From an uncultured Lachnospiraceae bacterium (GTDB taxonomy: Bacteria > Bacillota_A > Clostridia > Lachnospirales > Lachnospiraceae): DNA of 20,456 nt. The DNA lies in assembly GCA_946410365.1 (NCBI GenBank), contig CAMKAA010000003.1:1-20456 (forward strand), in the 5' to 3' direction. Below, piece by piece: positions 1 to 7,698 of this stretch. The position numbers and the translations under genes are program-made. The notes beneath the pieces were generated by a model. The model made no database searches. It was not told the origin of the DNA and worked only from the letters and a program-made list of their open reading frames with translations. How positions within the stretch are numbered: position 1 is the first letter of the stretch; each line of letters begins with the position of its first letter.

Positions 1-132
1 CATTGCCTGTTTCTCTTTCTGCTCTTTTCTCTGAGGTCTGATCAGGAAGAAGTAGAAGAAACCTACGATAACAGCCATGTACAGGATCGTGAAGATAGGG
101 GTGCCGGCTGCGGTCAACATGAATCCATTCAT
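1..132 (-). CDS. yajC: YajC, Sec translocase accessory subunit (3' part cut by window edge)
   Basis: YajC is a small single-span membrane protein that associates with SecDF and the SecYEG translocase. Only the first 44 codons are in the window. They encode a short N-terminus, one hydrophobic helix (about residues 11-30) and then the YajC hallmark FFLIRPQRKEQKEK, where the helix runs into a conserved RPQ and a basic cytoplasmic stretch. The ATG at 130-132 is preceded by GGAGG at 142-146 with 9 bases spacing. The gene follows tgt, the usual tgt-yajC-secD order, but has its own probable promoter, so yajC and what follows need not depend on the tgt transcript. The family is usually about 85-110 residues, so roughly half is missing. 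Identification is firm despite the truncation. Confidence 0.9.
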   Translation of the reverse strand, partial: MNGFMLTAAGTPIFTILYMAVIVGFFYFFLIRPQRKEQKEKQAM

Positions 133-185
133 AATACTATACCTCCAATCACGCCTTTTAGGCGGCTCTAAATCATTTGAATCAT

Positions 186-215
186 ATCATACAACAACCG
201 TTATGTGTTTTTCAA
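186..215 (-). promoter_or_regulatory. Probable sigma-A promoter of yajC
   Basis: Reading the minus strand, TTGAAA (210-215) is followed after 18 bases by TATGAT (186-191): 5 of 6 matches to each consensus box. Transcription would start near 179, giving a leader of about 47 bases. The leader holds a small perfect hairpin, CGCCT-AAA-AGGCG (152-164), just ahead of the ribosome binding site. It lies in the tgt-yajC gap, where no terminator is visible, so yajC may be fed by both this promoter and readthrough. Confidence 0.55.
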
Positions 216-250
216 TGAAAATTTAGCGAATTGACGCACAAAACAGTTAT

Positions 251-1399
251 TTAGTCGCCGTTTCCCTCCAGCTGCTCCAGCATTCTCTTTCTGAAAGCGG
301 AAAATGTGCCGTTGTCGAGCGCTTCGCGGATCTGCGTCATCAGGTTGTTGTAGAAATACAGGTTGTGCATGACACACATTCTAAGGCCCAGTGTCTCCTG
401 GGCTTTGACCAGGTGTCTGATGTATCCTCTGGAATAACCTGCCCTGCAGACAGGGCATCCGCATCCCTCTTCGATCGGTCTTTTATCAAGGGCGTATTTG
501 GCGTTATTGATCCTCACGGTTCCTTTGTTTGTATAGAGGTTTCCGTGTCTTCCGTTTCTGCTGGGATAGACGCAGTCGAAGAAATCAATTCCCCTGGCAA
601 CTCCCTCGATGATATTCTGGGGAGTTCCGACGCCCATCAGGTAAGTGGGCTTATTGCGCGGCAGATGAGGCACCACAGCATCGAGGATCTCATACATCTC
701 CCTGTGGGTCTCTCCCACTGCCAGCCCTCCGACGGCGTAACCGTCAAGTTCCATTTCCGAGATCTGCTCGGCGTGATCGATCCGGATGTCCGGATAGACC
801 GCGCCCTGATTGATGCCGAAGAGAAGCTGATCCCTGTTGATCGTATCGTCGAGGCTGTTAAGCCGGTTCATCTCGTCCTTGCACCTTTGAAGCCATCTGG
901 TCGTGCGCGCGACAGATTTCTCAACATAGTCCCGCTCAGCGTGACTGGGGGGACACTCGTCAAACGCCATAGCGATCGTAGACGCCAGATGGGACTGTAT
1001 GCGCATGCTCTCCTCCGGTCCCATGAAGATCCTGGCTCCGTCTATATGGGAGTGGAAGGTTACGCCCTCCTCCTTGATCTTACGCAGGTCTGCAAGAGAG
1101 AATACCTGGAAGCCGCCGGAATCCGTGAGGATAGGTCTGTCCCACCTCATGAACTCGTGAAGCCCTCCCAGCTTGTAAACTGTCTCATCTCCGGGCCTTA
1201 CATGCAGATGATAAGTGTTGCACAGAGCAACCTGCGTGTCTATGCTTCTCAGGTCGTCGGCACTGAGACCTCCTTTGATAGCAGCGGCTGTAGCCACATT
1301 CATAAAAACAGGGGTCTCGATCGTTCCGTGCACAGTCTCCATGTGCGCTCTTTTCGCGAGGCCCTCCTGTCTGATAATCTCATATTTCATCTTTGTCAT
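251..1399 (-). CDS. tgt: tRNA-guanine transglycosylase
   Basis: Exchanges the wobble guanine of tRNAs with GUN anticodons for preQ1, the committed insertion step of queuosine synthesis. The 382 residues match the family length. Catalytic Asp93 lies in TDSGGFQ and the nucleophile Asp275 in FDCVYPSR. Base-recognition residues are Asp147 (AFDEC), Gln198 (GINQG) and the GGLAVGE loop (224-230). Zinc ligands are Cys313, Cys315, Cys318 and His345. By analogy with the Zymomonas enzyme, the unchanged Cys149 and Leu-Ala-Val in the pocket favour preQ1 over queuine. The loop usually reading MPVGTxGxVK is MNVATAAAIKGG here. The ATG follows the aroC stop by 4 bases, with GGAAA about 10 bases upstream, so it is translated from the aroC message. 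A second ATG three codons in is possible. Confidence 0.96.
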   Translation of the reverse strand: MTKMKYEIIRQEGLAKRAHMETVHGTIETPVFMNVATAAAIKGGLSADDLRSIDTQVALCNTYHLHVRPGDETVYKLGGLHEFMRWDRPILTDSGGFQVFSLADLRKIKEEGVTFHSHIDGARIFMGPEESMRIQSHLASTIAMAFDECPPSHAERDYVEKSVARTTRWLQRCKDEMNRLNSLDDTINRDQLLFGINQGAVYPDIRIDHAEQISEMELDGYAVGGLAVGETHREMYEILDAVVPHLPRNKPTYLMGVGTPQNIIEGVARGIDFFDCVYPSRNGRHGNLYTNKGTVRINNAKYALDKRPIEEGCGCPVCRAGYSRGYIRHLVKAQETLGLRMCVMHNLYFYNNLMTQIREALDNGTFSAFRKRMLEQLEGNGD

Positions 1400-1403
1400 T
1401 AAG

Positions 1404-2516
1404 TCACTGTTTCCTTTTGTTGTAAAATGCCCTGACCCAATCGGCCCGGCTGGTCATATTGGAAAGCATCGCGTCCAAAACAGTGAGCGCGCACATGCAC
1501 TCCACCACGACCACAGCTCTGGGAACCACTACGGGATCGTGTCTTCCCTTGATCAAAAGCGCCCTCTCATTGCCGCTTTCATCCACAGTCCGCTGCTCTC
1601 TGAAAATAGAAGGAGTTGGCTTTATATATGCTCTGCAGATGATAGGAGAACCGTCAGAGATACCTCCGAGGATCCCTCCTGCATGATTTGTATGCTTTGA
1701 CACTCTCCCGTCTTCCATAAAGAACTGGTCATTATTAACAGAGCCGGTTGAAAGAGCCGCCTGCACTCCGTCGCCGATCTCAACAGCTTTTACTGCGCCG
1801 ATAGACATAAGCGCCTGCGCGATCCTGGCGTCGAGTTTGTCAAAAACGGGATCACCGATCCCTGCCGGCACTCCTGTGATAACGCACTCGATCACTCCTC
1901 CTGCAGAATCTTTTTCTTCCATGCATTTTTTCAAAAAGAGCATTGCCTGTTCATGCGCTTCAGCATCCGGCATACAGGTTTTCGTCCTTGTGATCAGATC
2001 TTTATTAAAGCGTTTCTCATCGATCTGAACCGGCCCGATCGCCCTGGTAAACGCATAGATCTCCACACCAAGTTCCCGGAGGAATTTGGCTGCGATGGCG
2101 CCGGCCGCAACCCGACCGGCCGTCTCTCTGGCACTTGCGCGCCCGCCTCCGCGGTAGTCGCGGAAGCCGTATTTGGAGTAATAAGTGTAATCAGCGTGTC
2201 CGGGTCTGAAACAGTCTTTCAGATTACCGTAGTCTCCGGATCTCTGGGAAGTATTGCGGATCAGAAGAGAAATTGGTGTTCCCGTAGTTTTTCCATCAAA
2301 AACGCCGGACAGGATCTCAACTGCGTCCGCTTCTTTTCGGGGAGTTGAGATCTCTGACTGTCCGGGTTTCCTTCTGTCAAGATATTTCTGGATATCCTCT
2401 TCGGAAAGTTCCATTCCGGCGGGAAATCCGTCCAGAACGGCGCCGATGCCGGCGCCGTGAGATTCGCCCCAGGTAGTGAGGCGCAGTATTGAACCGAATT
2501 CAGAGCCTGAAGCCAT
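1404..2516 (-). CDS. aroC: Chorismate synthase
   Basis: Catalyses the last shikimate-pathway step, 5-enolpyruvylshikimate 3-phosphate to chorismate, the precursor of aromatic amino acids and folate. It needs reduced FMN, which it does not consume overall. The 370 residues are normal for the family. Visible signatures are TWGESHG with His20, DRRKPGQ (47-53, Arg48/Arg49), RPGHADYTY with His107, GGGRASARETAGR, and the C-terminal GRHDPVVVPRAVVVVE block. His20 and His107 correspond to the two conserved active-site histidines. The ATG has AAAGGAG upstream with about 9 bases spacing. The stop lies 4 bases before tgt, so the two are almost certainly cotranscribed. The upstream lactonase gene is 40 bases away with no convincing promoter between them. 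Confidence 0.97.
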   Translation of the reverse strand: MASGSEFGSILRLTTWGESHGAGIGAVLDGFPAGMELSEEDIQKYLDRRKPGQSEISTPRKEADAVEILSGVFDGKTTGTPISLLIRNTSQRSGDYGNLKDCFRPGHADYTYYSKYGFRDYRGGGRASARETAGRVAAGAIAAKFLRELGVEIYAFTRAIGPVQIDEKRFNKDLITRTKTCMPDAEAHEQAMLFLKKCMEEKDSAGGVIECVITGVPAGIGDPVFDKLDARIAQALMSIGAVKAVEIGDGVQAALSTGSVNNDQFFMEDGRVSKHTNHAGGILGGISDGSPIICRAYIKPTPSIFREQRTVDESGNERALLIKGRHDPVVVPRAVVVVECMCALTVLDAMLSNMTSRADWVRAFYNKRKQ

Positions 2517-2556
2517 TCGTCAGCTCTCCTTTAAATCAATAATAGCAGCAGTCCTG

Positions 2557-3690
2557 TCAATCGATCTGATCATCCTGAAGTTTGTGGAAGATGATGCAGT
2601 TGGGCTTGTCAACCTTGATCTCCTTGCCGTGCATCACAAGCAGTCCTTTCTCGAGGTCTACATTGAAGAAGGTCATTGTATTGGACTCATGGTTAAGAGA
2701 TACAAGATGTCTGTTGTCGGGGAACAGCGCCGCATCCTTGGGATACTCTCCGCTGATCGGCAGGCAGAGGACTTTGTACAGATAACCGTTGTCAGGATCG
2801 ATCCTGTAGATCACGACAGAATTGTCACCCGCGTTGGAGCTGACCAGATACTTGAAGTCCGATGAGAAATTCAGGGCGCTGGCAGCAGAACCGGTGGCGT
2901 GATAATTATTGAGAGTTGAGACCGTCTGGATCTTCTCAAAATCAGGAGCACCGTCAACTTCGTGATAAAAGTACACATCGATAATGTTCTTGAGTTCATG
3001 GACAACGTAAAGGAAATGGCCGTCCTTGGAGAACTTCAGATGTCTGGGGGCGGATTCAAGCTCGGAGTGAAGGATCGCGCACTGCTTAATGTGTCCGTTC
3101 TTTCTGTTGACGGTGTACACGTTGACGTGATCCATTCCGAGATCCGCGGCCAGGAGAAAATGATTGTCTCTGGTCATCTTTACGCACTGCACATGGGGAC
3201 GGAAATTCCGCTCCGCAATACTGCCCAGTCCCTTGAGGAAGAGCTCATCACAGATCTCGCCTACAGAGCCGTCTTCATTGATCCTGAGAACAGTGATCTT
3301 GCCGTCATGATAACCGGAAACGAAGAGGAACTCGTCCTCATAGTCCGTGGAGAGGTAAGAACCTCTCATCCCGTTGATCGAAGCGAGGTTGATCCGCTCG
3401 AGATCTCCTCCCTTGATGATCCTGTATGCCTCAATTCCGAAATCGGTAATGGAATACAGATACTTCCTGTTATGAGAGATCGTCACATAAGAAGAGTTGG
3501 AGATCTCGATCTGCTGTTTCTCAGTCAGATAGCCATTCTCCATATCAACATCATAGATCCTGATCCCGTACTTCTCTCCCTTTCCTCTCGTGTAGGAAGA
3601 GACATAAGCGACGAACTTAGCGCCTTTTTCATACTCGTAACCTGTTGTGTGGTTGCCGGGTGTTTTTTTGATCTCGGATACCTGTGCCAT
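2557..3690 (-). CDS. Beta-propeller lactonase family protein (6-phosphogluconolactonase-like)
   Basis: Belongs to the seven-bladed beta-propeller lactonases (Pfam Lactonase, the E. coli YbhE/Pgl type), which hydrolyse sugar lactones such as 6-phosphogluconolactone. The 377 residues are made of repeating blades with motifs such as DGKITVLRI (129-137), RPHVQCV (164-170), DLGMDHVNVY (183-192), PRHLKFSKDGHFLYV (215-229) and GDNSVVIYRIDPDNGYLY (288-305). No signal peptide is seen, so it is probably cytoplasmic. The N-terminus carries about 20 extra polar residues before the first blade. The ATG has AGGAGGG upstream with about 8 bases spacing. It lies 82 bases after ppk1 with a likely promoter in between, and heads the lactonase-aroC-tgt run. 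The family is certain enough; the substrate cannot be read from sequence. Confidence 0.85.
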   Translation of the reverse strand: MAQVSEIKKTPGNHTTGYEYEKGAKFVAYVSSYTRGKGEKYGIRIYDVDMENGYLTEKQQIEISNSSYVTISHNRKYLYSITDFGIEAYRIIKGGDLERINLASINGMRGSYLSTDYEDEFLFVSGYHDGKITVLRINEDGSVGEICDELFLKGLGSIAERNFRPHVQCVKMTRDNHFLLAADLGMDHVNVYTVNRKNGHIKQCAILHSELESAPRHLKFSKDGHFLYVVHELKNIIDVYFYHEVDGAPDFEKIQTVSTLNNYHATGSAASALNFSSDFKYLVSSNAGDNSVVIYRIDPDNGYLYKVLCLPISGEYPKDAALFPDNRHLVSLNHESNTMTFFNVDLEKGLLVMHGKEIKVDKPNCIIFHKLQDDQID

Positions 3691-3747
3691 AACTGCGCCC
3701 TCCTGTTCACTGCGGCGTCTTGATTGGATTGGTGCCCATATATAAAC

Positions 3748-3776
3748 AGAATACCATAAAGAGTGATAAATGTTAA
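3748..3776 (-). promoter_or_regulatory. Probable promoter of the lactonase-aroC-tgt unit
   Basis: On the minus strand TTAACA (3771-3776, 5 of 6) is followed after 17 bases by TATTCT (3748-3753, 4 of 6), with a TGG extended -10 just upstream (3754-3756). The -35 box overlaps the ppk1 stop codon. Start of transcription would be near 3741, leaving a leader of about 50 bases. No terminator is visible after ppk1, so this would be an internal promoter. Confidence 0.45.
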
Positions 3777-5980
3777 TAATCCGCTTGTGTGTTCACGGGT
3801 TCCTTTGGTATAAAGGTGCGGTTGTCGCGGCCGCTCTTAAGCGAACCCGCTTCCTTCACGGCCTCCTCGCAGAACAACAGCTGTGAATTGATCAGTTCTT
3901 TTCCTCTTCTGTCCACACGGTCATAAGTTCCGTCGCTTCTAAGAAGATGGGCTTTAACTGTGTCCTCCAGTTCCAGTTTCAGGATATGGAGCGCCTTCTC
4001 CCGGATCCTGCTGTCCTCGAGCGGGAACATGATCTCGACACGGCGGTCAAGATTTCTGGGCATCCAGTCCGCGCTCGCTGCGTAGATCTCGGGAGATCCT
4101 CCGTTTTCAAAATAGTAGATCCTGCTGTGTTCCAGATAATTTCCTACGATCGAACGTACCGAGATATTCTCACTGATTCCGGGAATACCTGGCCTGATGC
4201 AGCAAATGCCTCTCACGATCAGCTCTATCTCCACTCCTGCCGCGCTTGCCCTGTAAAGCGCTTCCATGATATCAGGATCACACAGGGAATTCATCTTGGC
4301 GATGATGTGTGCTGTCTCGCCGTTCTCAGCGTGCCGCTGCTCGCGTCCGATCAGGTTGATGAACCTGTCCTTGAGCCAGAGCGGAGCAAGACTTAGTTTG
4401 TTCCAGAATCTCGGTTCGGAGTAACCTGACAGCATATTGAATACTGCAGTGGCATCCTCTCCTATAGGGTCACTGCAGGTCATAAGGCCTACGTCCGTAT
4501 ATAGTTTCGCAGTGGAATCGTTGTAGTTTCCGGTTCCCAGATGAACATATCTGCGGATGCCGTCCTCTTCTCTCCTGACTACCAGTGTGATCTTGCTGTG
4601 AGTCTTGAGATTCTGAAGTCCGTATATAACATGACAGCCGGCTTTCTCAAGCTGTTTGGCCCACTCGATATTGTTCTCTTCGTCAAATCTGGCTTTAAGT
4701 TCAACAAGGACTGTGACCTGTTTGCCGTTTTCAGCAGCTCTTGCGAGCGCCGCGACAATTGGCGAATTGCCGCTTACACGGTAAAGAGTCTGTTTGATCG
4801 CCAGTACATCAGGATCCGCTGCTGCAGCTGCAACGAACTTCACCACAGGGTCGAATGTCTGATAAGGGTGATGCATGAAGACATCACCTTTTCTGATCTG
4901 CTCGAAAATATCGCATCCGGAGGGGAATTCGGGAACGAGCTGAGGCTTTGCATATCTGTGCTCCCGAAGCTCATCGTAGCCTTCGATCCCATAAGCCTTC
5001 ATCAGGTATGTAAGATCCAGAGGGCCGTCAAGCTCATATACGAAATCCATGCTCAGAGAAAGCTCTTTCATTAAGAGCTCCAGGAGCTGTTTGTCGATCC
5101 CTTTTTCTACTTCAAGCCTGATCGCGTCGCCTCTCTGGCGCTTTTTCAGCTGTTTCTGGATCTCCTTGAGAAGATCTTCCGCCTCATCTTCGGCGATCTC
5201 AAGATCGGCGCTTCTCATGATCCTGTAAGGACCCGCGCATTTGACCTCATAGTTTACAAAGAGACTGGGCAGGAATCTGCGTATGATATCCTCAAGCAGG
5301 ACGAGCCTTCCGGGATCGCCTTCTTTTCTGGGCAGCATGAGGATCCTGGGGAGAACACCGGGAACCTGCACAGTGGCAAACTCATATTTCTCTTTGCCGG
5401 ATTTCCCGGCCTTCTTGGCCTTCTTTCCGCTTCCTAAAATGCCGGGAGAGGCAGTCTCTTTCCTTGCCAGCAGAGCTCCGATATTGAGGCTCTTATTGCG
5501 GATCAGAGGGAAGGGTCTGGAGCTGTCAACAGCCATGGGAGTCAGCACGGGAAAAACAGAGGCGGAGAAGTAGTCCTCTATAAAGCGCATCTCAGTCTTG
5601 GAAAGTGTGTCGAGATCGCGCACGATACTGAGTTTTTGCTCTTCCAGTGCAGGGATCAGCTGTCTGTTCAGAGTCCAGTACTGCTGCTGCATAAATGTGT
5701 GCGTCGCCTCCAGTACGGCAGAAAGCTGCTCGGAGGCGGTCATGCCGGCAATATCTTTCTTTTTATATCCGGCCTGCACCATATCCTGTAGCGACGCGAC
5801 TCTGACCATGAAGAATTCATCCAGATTGGAGGCTGTGATGCTCAGGAATTTAAGTCTCTCCAGAAGCGGATTCTCTTTGTTGCGCGCCTCGCTGAGGCAG
5901 CGTCTGTCAAATTCGATCCAGCTCAGTTCTCTGTTTATGTAATACTGCGGATTTCTGAAATCAATTGTTTCTGATGCCAT
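3773..5980 (-). CDS. ppk1: Polyphosphate kinase 1
   Basis: Reversibly transfers the gamma phosphate of ATP to long-chain inorganic polyphosphate through a phosphohistidine intermediate. The 735 residues cover all four PPK1 domains: N-terminal helical domain starting INRELSWIEFDRR (15-27), head domain, and two C-terminal phospholipase-D-like domains. The autophosphorylated histidine is His461 in THSK (E. coli His435). The second active-site histidine is His618 in LEHSRIYYFENGG (E. coli His592). HLGTGNYND (480-488) and the DRRVEIMFPL block are also intact. A lysine/glycine-rich insert occupies about 183-198, between conserved blocks. ATG at 5978-5980 has GGGGGAG upstream with 6 bases spacing and lies 18 bases after the ppx stop, so the two genes form one transcription unit. 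Confidence 0.97.
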   Translation of the reverse strand: MASETIDFRNPQYYINRELSWIEFDRRCLSEARNKENPLLERLKFLSITASNLDEFFMVRVASLQDMVQAGYKKKDIAGMTASEQLSAVLEATHTFMQQQYWTLNRQLIPALEEQKLSIVRDLDTLSKTEMRFIEDYFSASVFPVLTPMAVDSSRPFPLIRNKSLNIGALLARKETASPGILGSGKKAKKAGKSGKEKYEFATVQVPGVLPRILMLPRKEGDPGRLVLLEDIIRRFLPSLFVNYEVKCAGPYRIMRSADLEIAEDEAEDLLKEIQKQLKKRQRGDAIRLEVEKGIDKQLLELLMKELSLSMDFVYELDGPLDLTYLMKAYGIEGYDELREHRYAKPQLVPEFPSGCDIFEQIRKGDVFMHHPYQTFDPVVKFVAAAAADPDVLAIKQTLYRVSGNSPIVAALARAAENGKQVTVLVELKARFDEENNIEWAKQLEKAGCHVIYGLQNLKTHSKITLVVRREEDGIRRYVHLGTGNYNDSTAKLYTDVGLMTCSDPIGEDATAVFNMLSGYSEPRFWNKLSLAPLWLKDRFINLIGREQRHAENGETAHIIAKMNSLCDPDIMEALYRASAAGVEIELIVRGICCIRPGIPGISENISVRSIVGNYLEHSRIYYFENGGSPEIYAASADWMPRNLDRRVEIMFPLEDSRIREKALHILKLELEDTVKAHLLRSDGTYDRVDRRGKELINSQLLFCEEAVKEAGSLKSGRDNRTFIPKEPVNTQADY

Positions 5981-5998
5981 TGTTTACTCCCCCTGAAC

Positions 5999-7570
5999 TT
6001 AGAATTCACGCTGCCTTATCACAGGCCTTACGCTGAAGACTTCCTCAAAGAAGTTAGCGCGGTTGTCAAACAGTCCCTTTTCGAGTGTAATATCCTTCTT
6101 GGTGCTGACAGTGATCTGCAGCTGCCCTTCACGGAGCCGGATCCTTACGTCCGTAAATTTCTTCTTATGGGATCTGTCGAGCCCGTTCGCAAGCCGAAGG
6201 ATGGCAGTAAGTTTGGTGACGATCATATAGTCCTTCTTGGTAAGCCCTGATCCCAAGGCGCGCTCTTCGTAATAAACAAACCTGCTGTGATTGTATCTGA
6301 CTACATTGGCGACGATCTCCCGCTCTCGCCCTGAAAGTCCAATGATCTCCGTGGACATGATAATATTGTAGGAGCAATCCGAGAGATTCTGCATGCTTAT
6401 ATATTTGCCGCAGTCATGCAGGATGGCGCAGAGTCTCAGAAGAAGTCTCTCCCGGTCTTTCATGCCGTGGATCCTCTTCATGCTGTCAAAAATCTGAAGC
6501 GCGATGAGTTCCAGCGTTTTGGCCCGCTCTTCGCTTCCCCTGTAGCGTTTTGAGGTCTCCAGCGCGCAGGTGAGGATATCCTGTTCGAAGTCATGCTCGG
6601 GTTTGATATATCTCTTTGCAACCGCATAGTCGTATACCATACCGTCACAAAGCGTGACATCGGGTACCCAGATGATATCCGCCTTCATCGTCTTTGCTAT
6701 GCATTTGGTTATTATGGAGCTGATCGTAAGAAGCGGGATCTTTTCGTCGGATATACCAAGTCTCGTGGACAGATCAAAAGCATTGTAGTCTTTGAGTCCG
6801 TCTATAAAAGCGCTCAGAGCCGCTGTATCAAAAAACTCGGCCTGTCCCCTTGCGCCCGGGATCATCCGACCCGCGCCTGTGAAATTCTTTCCGTTGCGGG
6901 AAGCGTCGGAGAGGTAGTCGTCGATCACGACGATCTGCTTGATATCCCTGTCCTTGAGATATAGTTTCTTAAACACATTCAGCTGTGTATTGACGAGTTC
7001 TTCGATAAGCGATTCATTCTGAACAGATCTTGCGCCAATCCGGCCCAGCTGTTCGCGCAGACGAAGAACGCCCAGCCGCATGTTCTGCGTTGCGCTGAGT
7101 TTGTCCTTTTCAAAAAGTGAGATCTGGATGCTGCCTCCGCCGATATCCACGATCGCTGCAGACTGTTCGAGAAAATGGTTGAAGACTTCTCCCTTGGAAG
7201 CTGCGGATTTATAATCCATGAACCTCTGTTCCGTATTCTCGAGAATATCGATATGGATCCCTGTCTCCTGTTCGATCTGGGCAAGGACCATGTTCGAATT
7301 CCTCATCTCGCGGAAAGCGCTGGTTCCGTAAGCTCTGTAAGCTTCAACGCCATAATTCCTCATGATCTCGCCCGATTCGATCAGAATCCTTTTGAGCTCA
7401 GCAAGATGGGCTCTGGACACTTTCCCTGTGTGATAAGTGTCCGTCCCTATATCCACCATATGCCTTATGCTGTCGATCTGCCTGATCCCGTTCTTTTTTG
7501 ACAGTTCAAAGATCTTCATCTCATAGACATAACTGCCCACGTCGATCGCCCCGAATAAATGCACTGCCAT
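5999..7570 (-). CDS. ppx: Ppx/GppA-family phosphatase with C-terminal HD-like domain
   Basis: Family members remove terminal phosphate from polyphosphate or hydrolyse pppGpp. Taking ATG at 7568-7570, the protein has 523 residues, like E. coli Ppx. The N-terminal half is the actin/Hsp70-like fold: phosphate-1 loop AIDVGS (8-13), the Glu114 region in ENTEQR (aligned by eye with catalytic Glu121 of E. coli Ppx), and phosphate-2 loop VDIGGGS (141-147). The C-terminal half carries an HD signature, LHDCGKY (His385-Asp386). The phosphate-1 loop has Tyr14 where most members have Asn after Gly-Ser. In-frame starts further upstream fall inside the promoter and terminator hairpin, so they are excluded; AAGGGG lies 10 bases before the chosen ATG. 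Cotranscribed with ppk1. Substrate, polyphosphate or pppGpp, is not decided by sequence. Confidence 0.88.
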   Translation of the reverse strand: MAVHLFGAIDVGSYVYEMKIFELSKKNGIRQIDSIRHMVDIGTDTYHTGKVSRAHLAELKRILIESGEIMRNYGVEAYRAYGTSAFREMRNSNMVLAQIEQETGIHIDILENTEQRFMDYKSAASKGEVFNHFLEQSAAIVDIGGGSIQISLFEKDKLSATQNMRLGVLRLREQLGRIGARSVQNESLIEELVNTQLNVFKKLYLKDRDIKQIVVIDDYLSDASRNGKNFTGAGRMIPGARGQAEFFDTAALSAFIDGLKDYNAFDLSTRLGISDEKIPLLTISSIITKCIAKTMKADIIWVPDVTLCDGMVYDYAVAKRYIKPEHDFEQDILTCALETSKRYRGSEERAKTLELIALQIFDSMKRIHGMKDRERLLLRLCAILHDCGKYISMQNLSDCSYNIIMSTEIIGLSGREREIVANVVRYNHSRFVYYEERALGSGLTKKDYMIVTKLTAILRLANGLDRSHKKKFTDVRIRLREGQLQITVSTKKDITLEKGLFDNRANFFEEVFSVRPVIRQREF

Positions 7571-7640
7571 GCTATATGTACCCCTTATGATTATTAGTGT
7601 TTGACCATGCCGGTTTCGGACATAACTGCCCCTACATTCC

Positions 7641-7649
7641 ATTATAACA
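7641..7649 (-). promoter_or_regulatory. Extended -10 promoter of ppx-ppk1
   Basis: The minus strand reads TGTTATAAT: a perfect TATAAT (7641-7646) with the TGn extension (7647-7649). The sequence 17 bases upstream (TGGATG, 7664-7669) is a poor -35 and lies within the upstream terminator hairpin, so recognition would rest on the extended -10. Start of transcription is expected near 7634, with a leader of about 64 bases before the ppx ATG at 7570. Confidence 0.6.
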
Positions 7650-7651
7650 AG

Positions 7652-7690
7652 ATAACTTCCCTTCATCCATTAGATATGAAGGGAAGTTAT
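7652..7690 (-). terminator. Hairpin terminator after prfA
   Basis: A perfect 15-bp inverted repeat, ATAACTTCCCTTCAT at 7676-7690 on the minus strand and its complement at 7652-7666, with a 9-base loop. It starts 8 bases after the prfA stop. The sequence after the stem (CTTGTTAT) is only moderately T-rich, so termination may be weaker than the stem suggests. On the plus strand the flank TTTGGGATTTT is also T-containing, so it could act both ways. Confidence 0.7.
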
Positions 7691-7698
7691 TTGGGATT

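Noticed and set aside
204..223. TTTTCA/TGAAAA repeat as a terminator after tgt
   Set aside because: The loop would be a single base and the stem is A/T only, so no stable hairpin forms.
365..1402. 345-codon open frame on the plus strand opposite tgt
   Set aside because: It is antisense to a gene with full catalytic motifs, has no recognisable domain, and mirrors the codon bias of tgt. The same holds for other long plus-strand frames such as 2962-3723, 13234-13887 and 18757-19611.
2517..2567. TTGACA at the lactonase stop as a promoter for aroC
   Set aside because: The hexamer is perfect, but at 16-18 bases spacing there is no acceptable -10; TATTAT is only 10 bases away and TTTAAA is 19 away and would put the start inside the ribosome binding site.
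7571..7666. Longer N-terminus of the Ppx-family protein starting at 7666
   Set aside because: That start lies in the terminator stem and upstream of the likely transcription start; the added residues match no Ppx feature.
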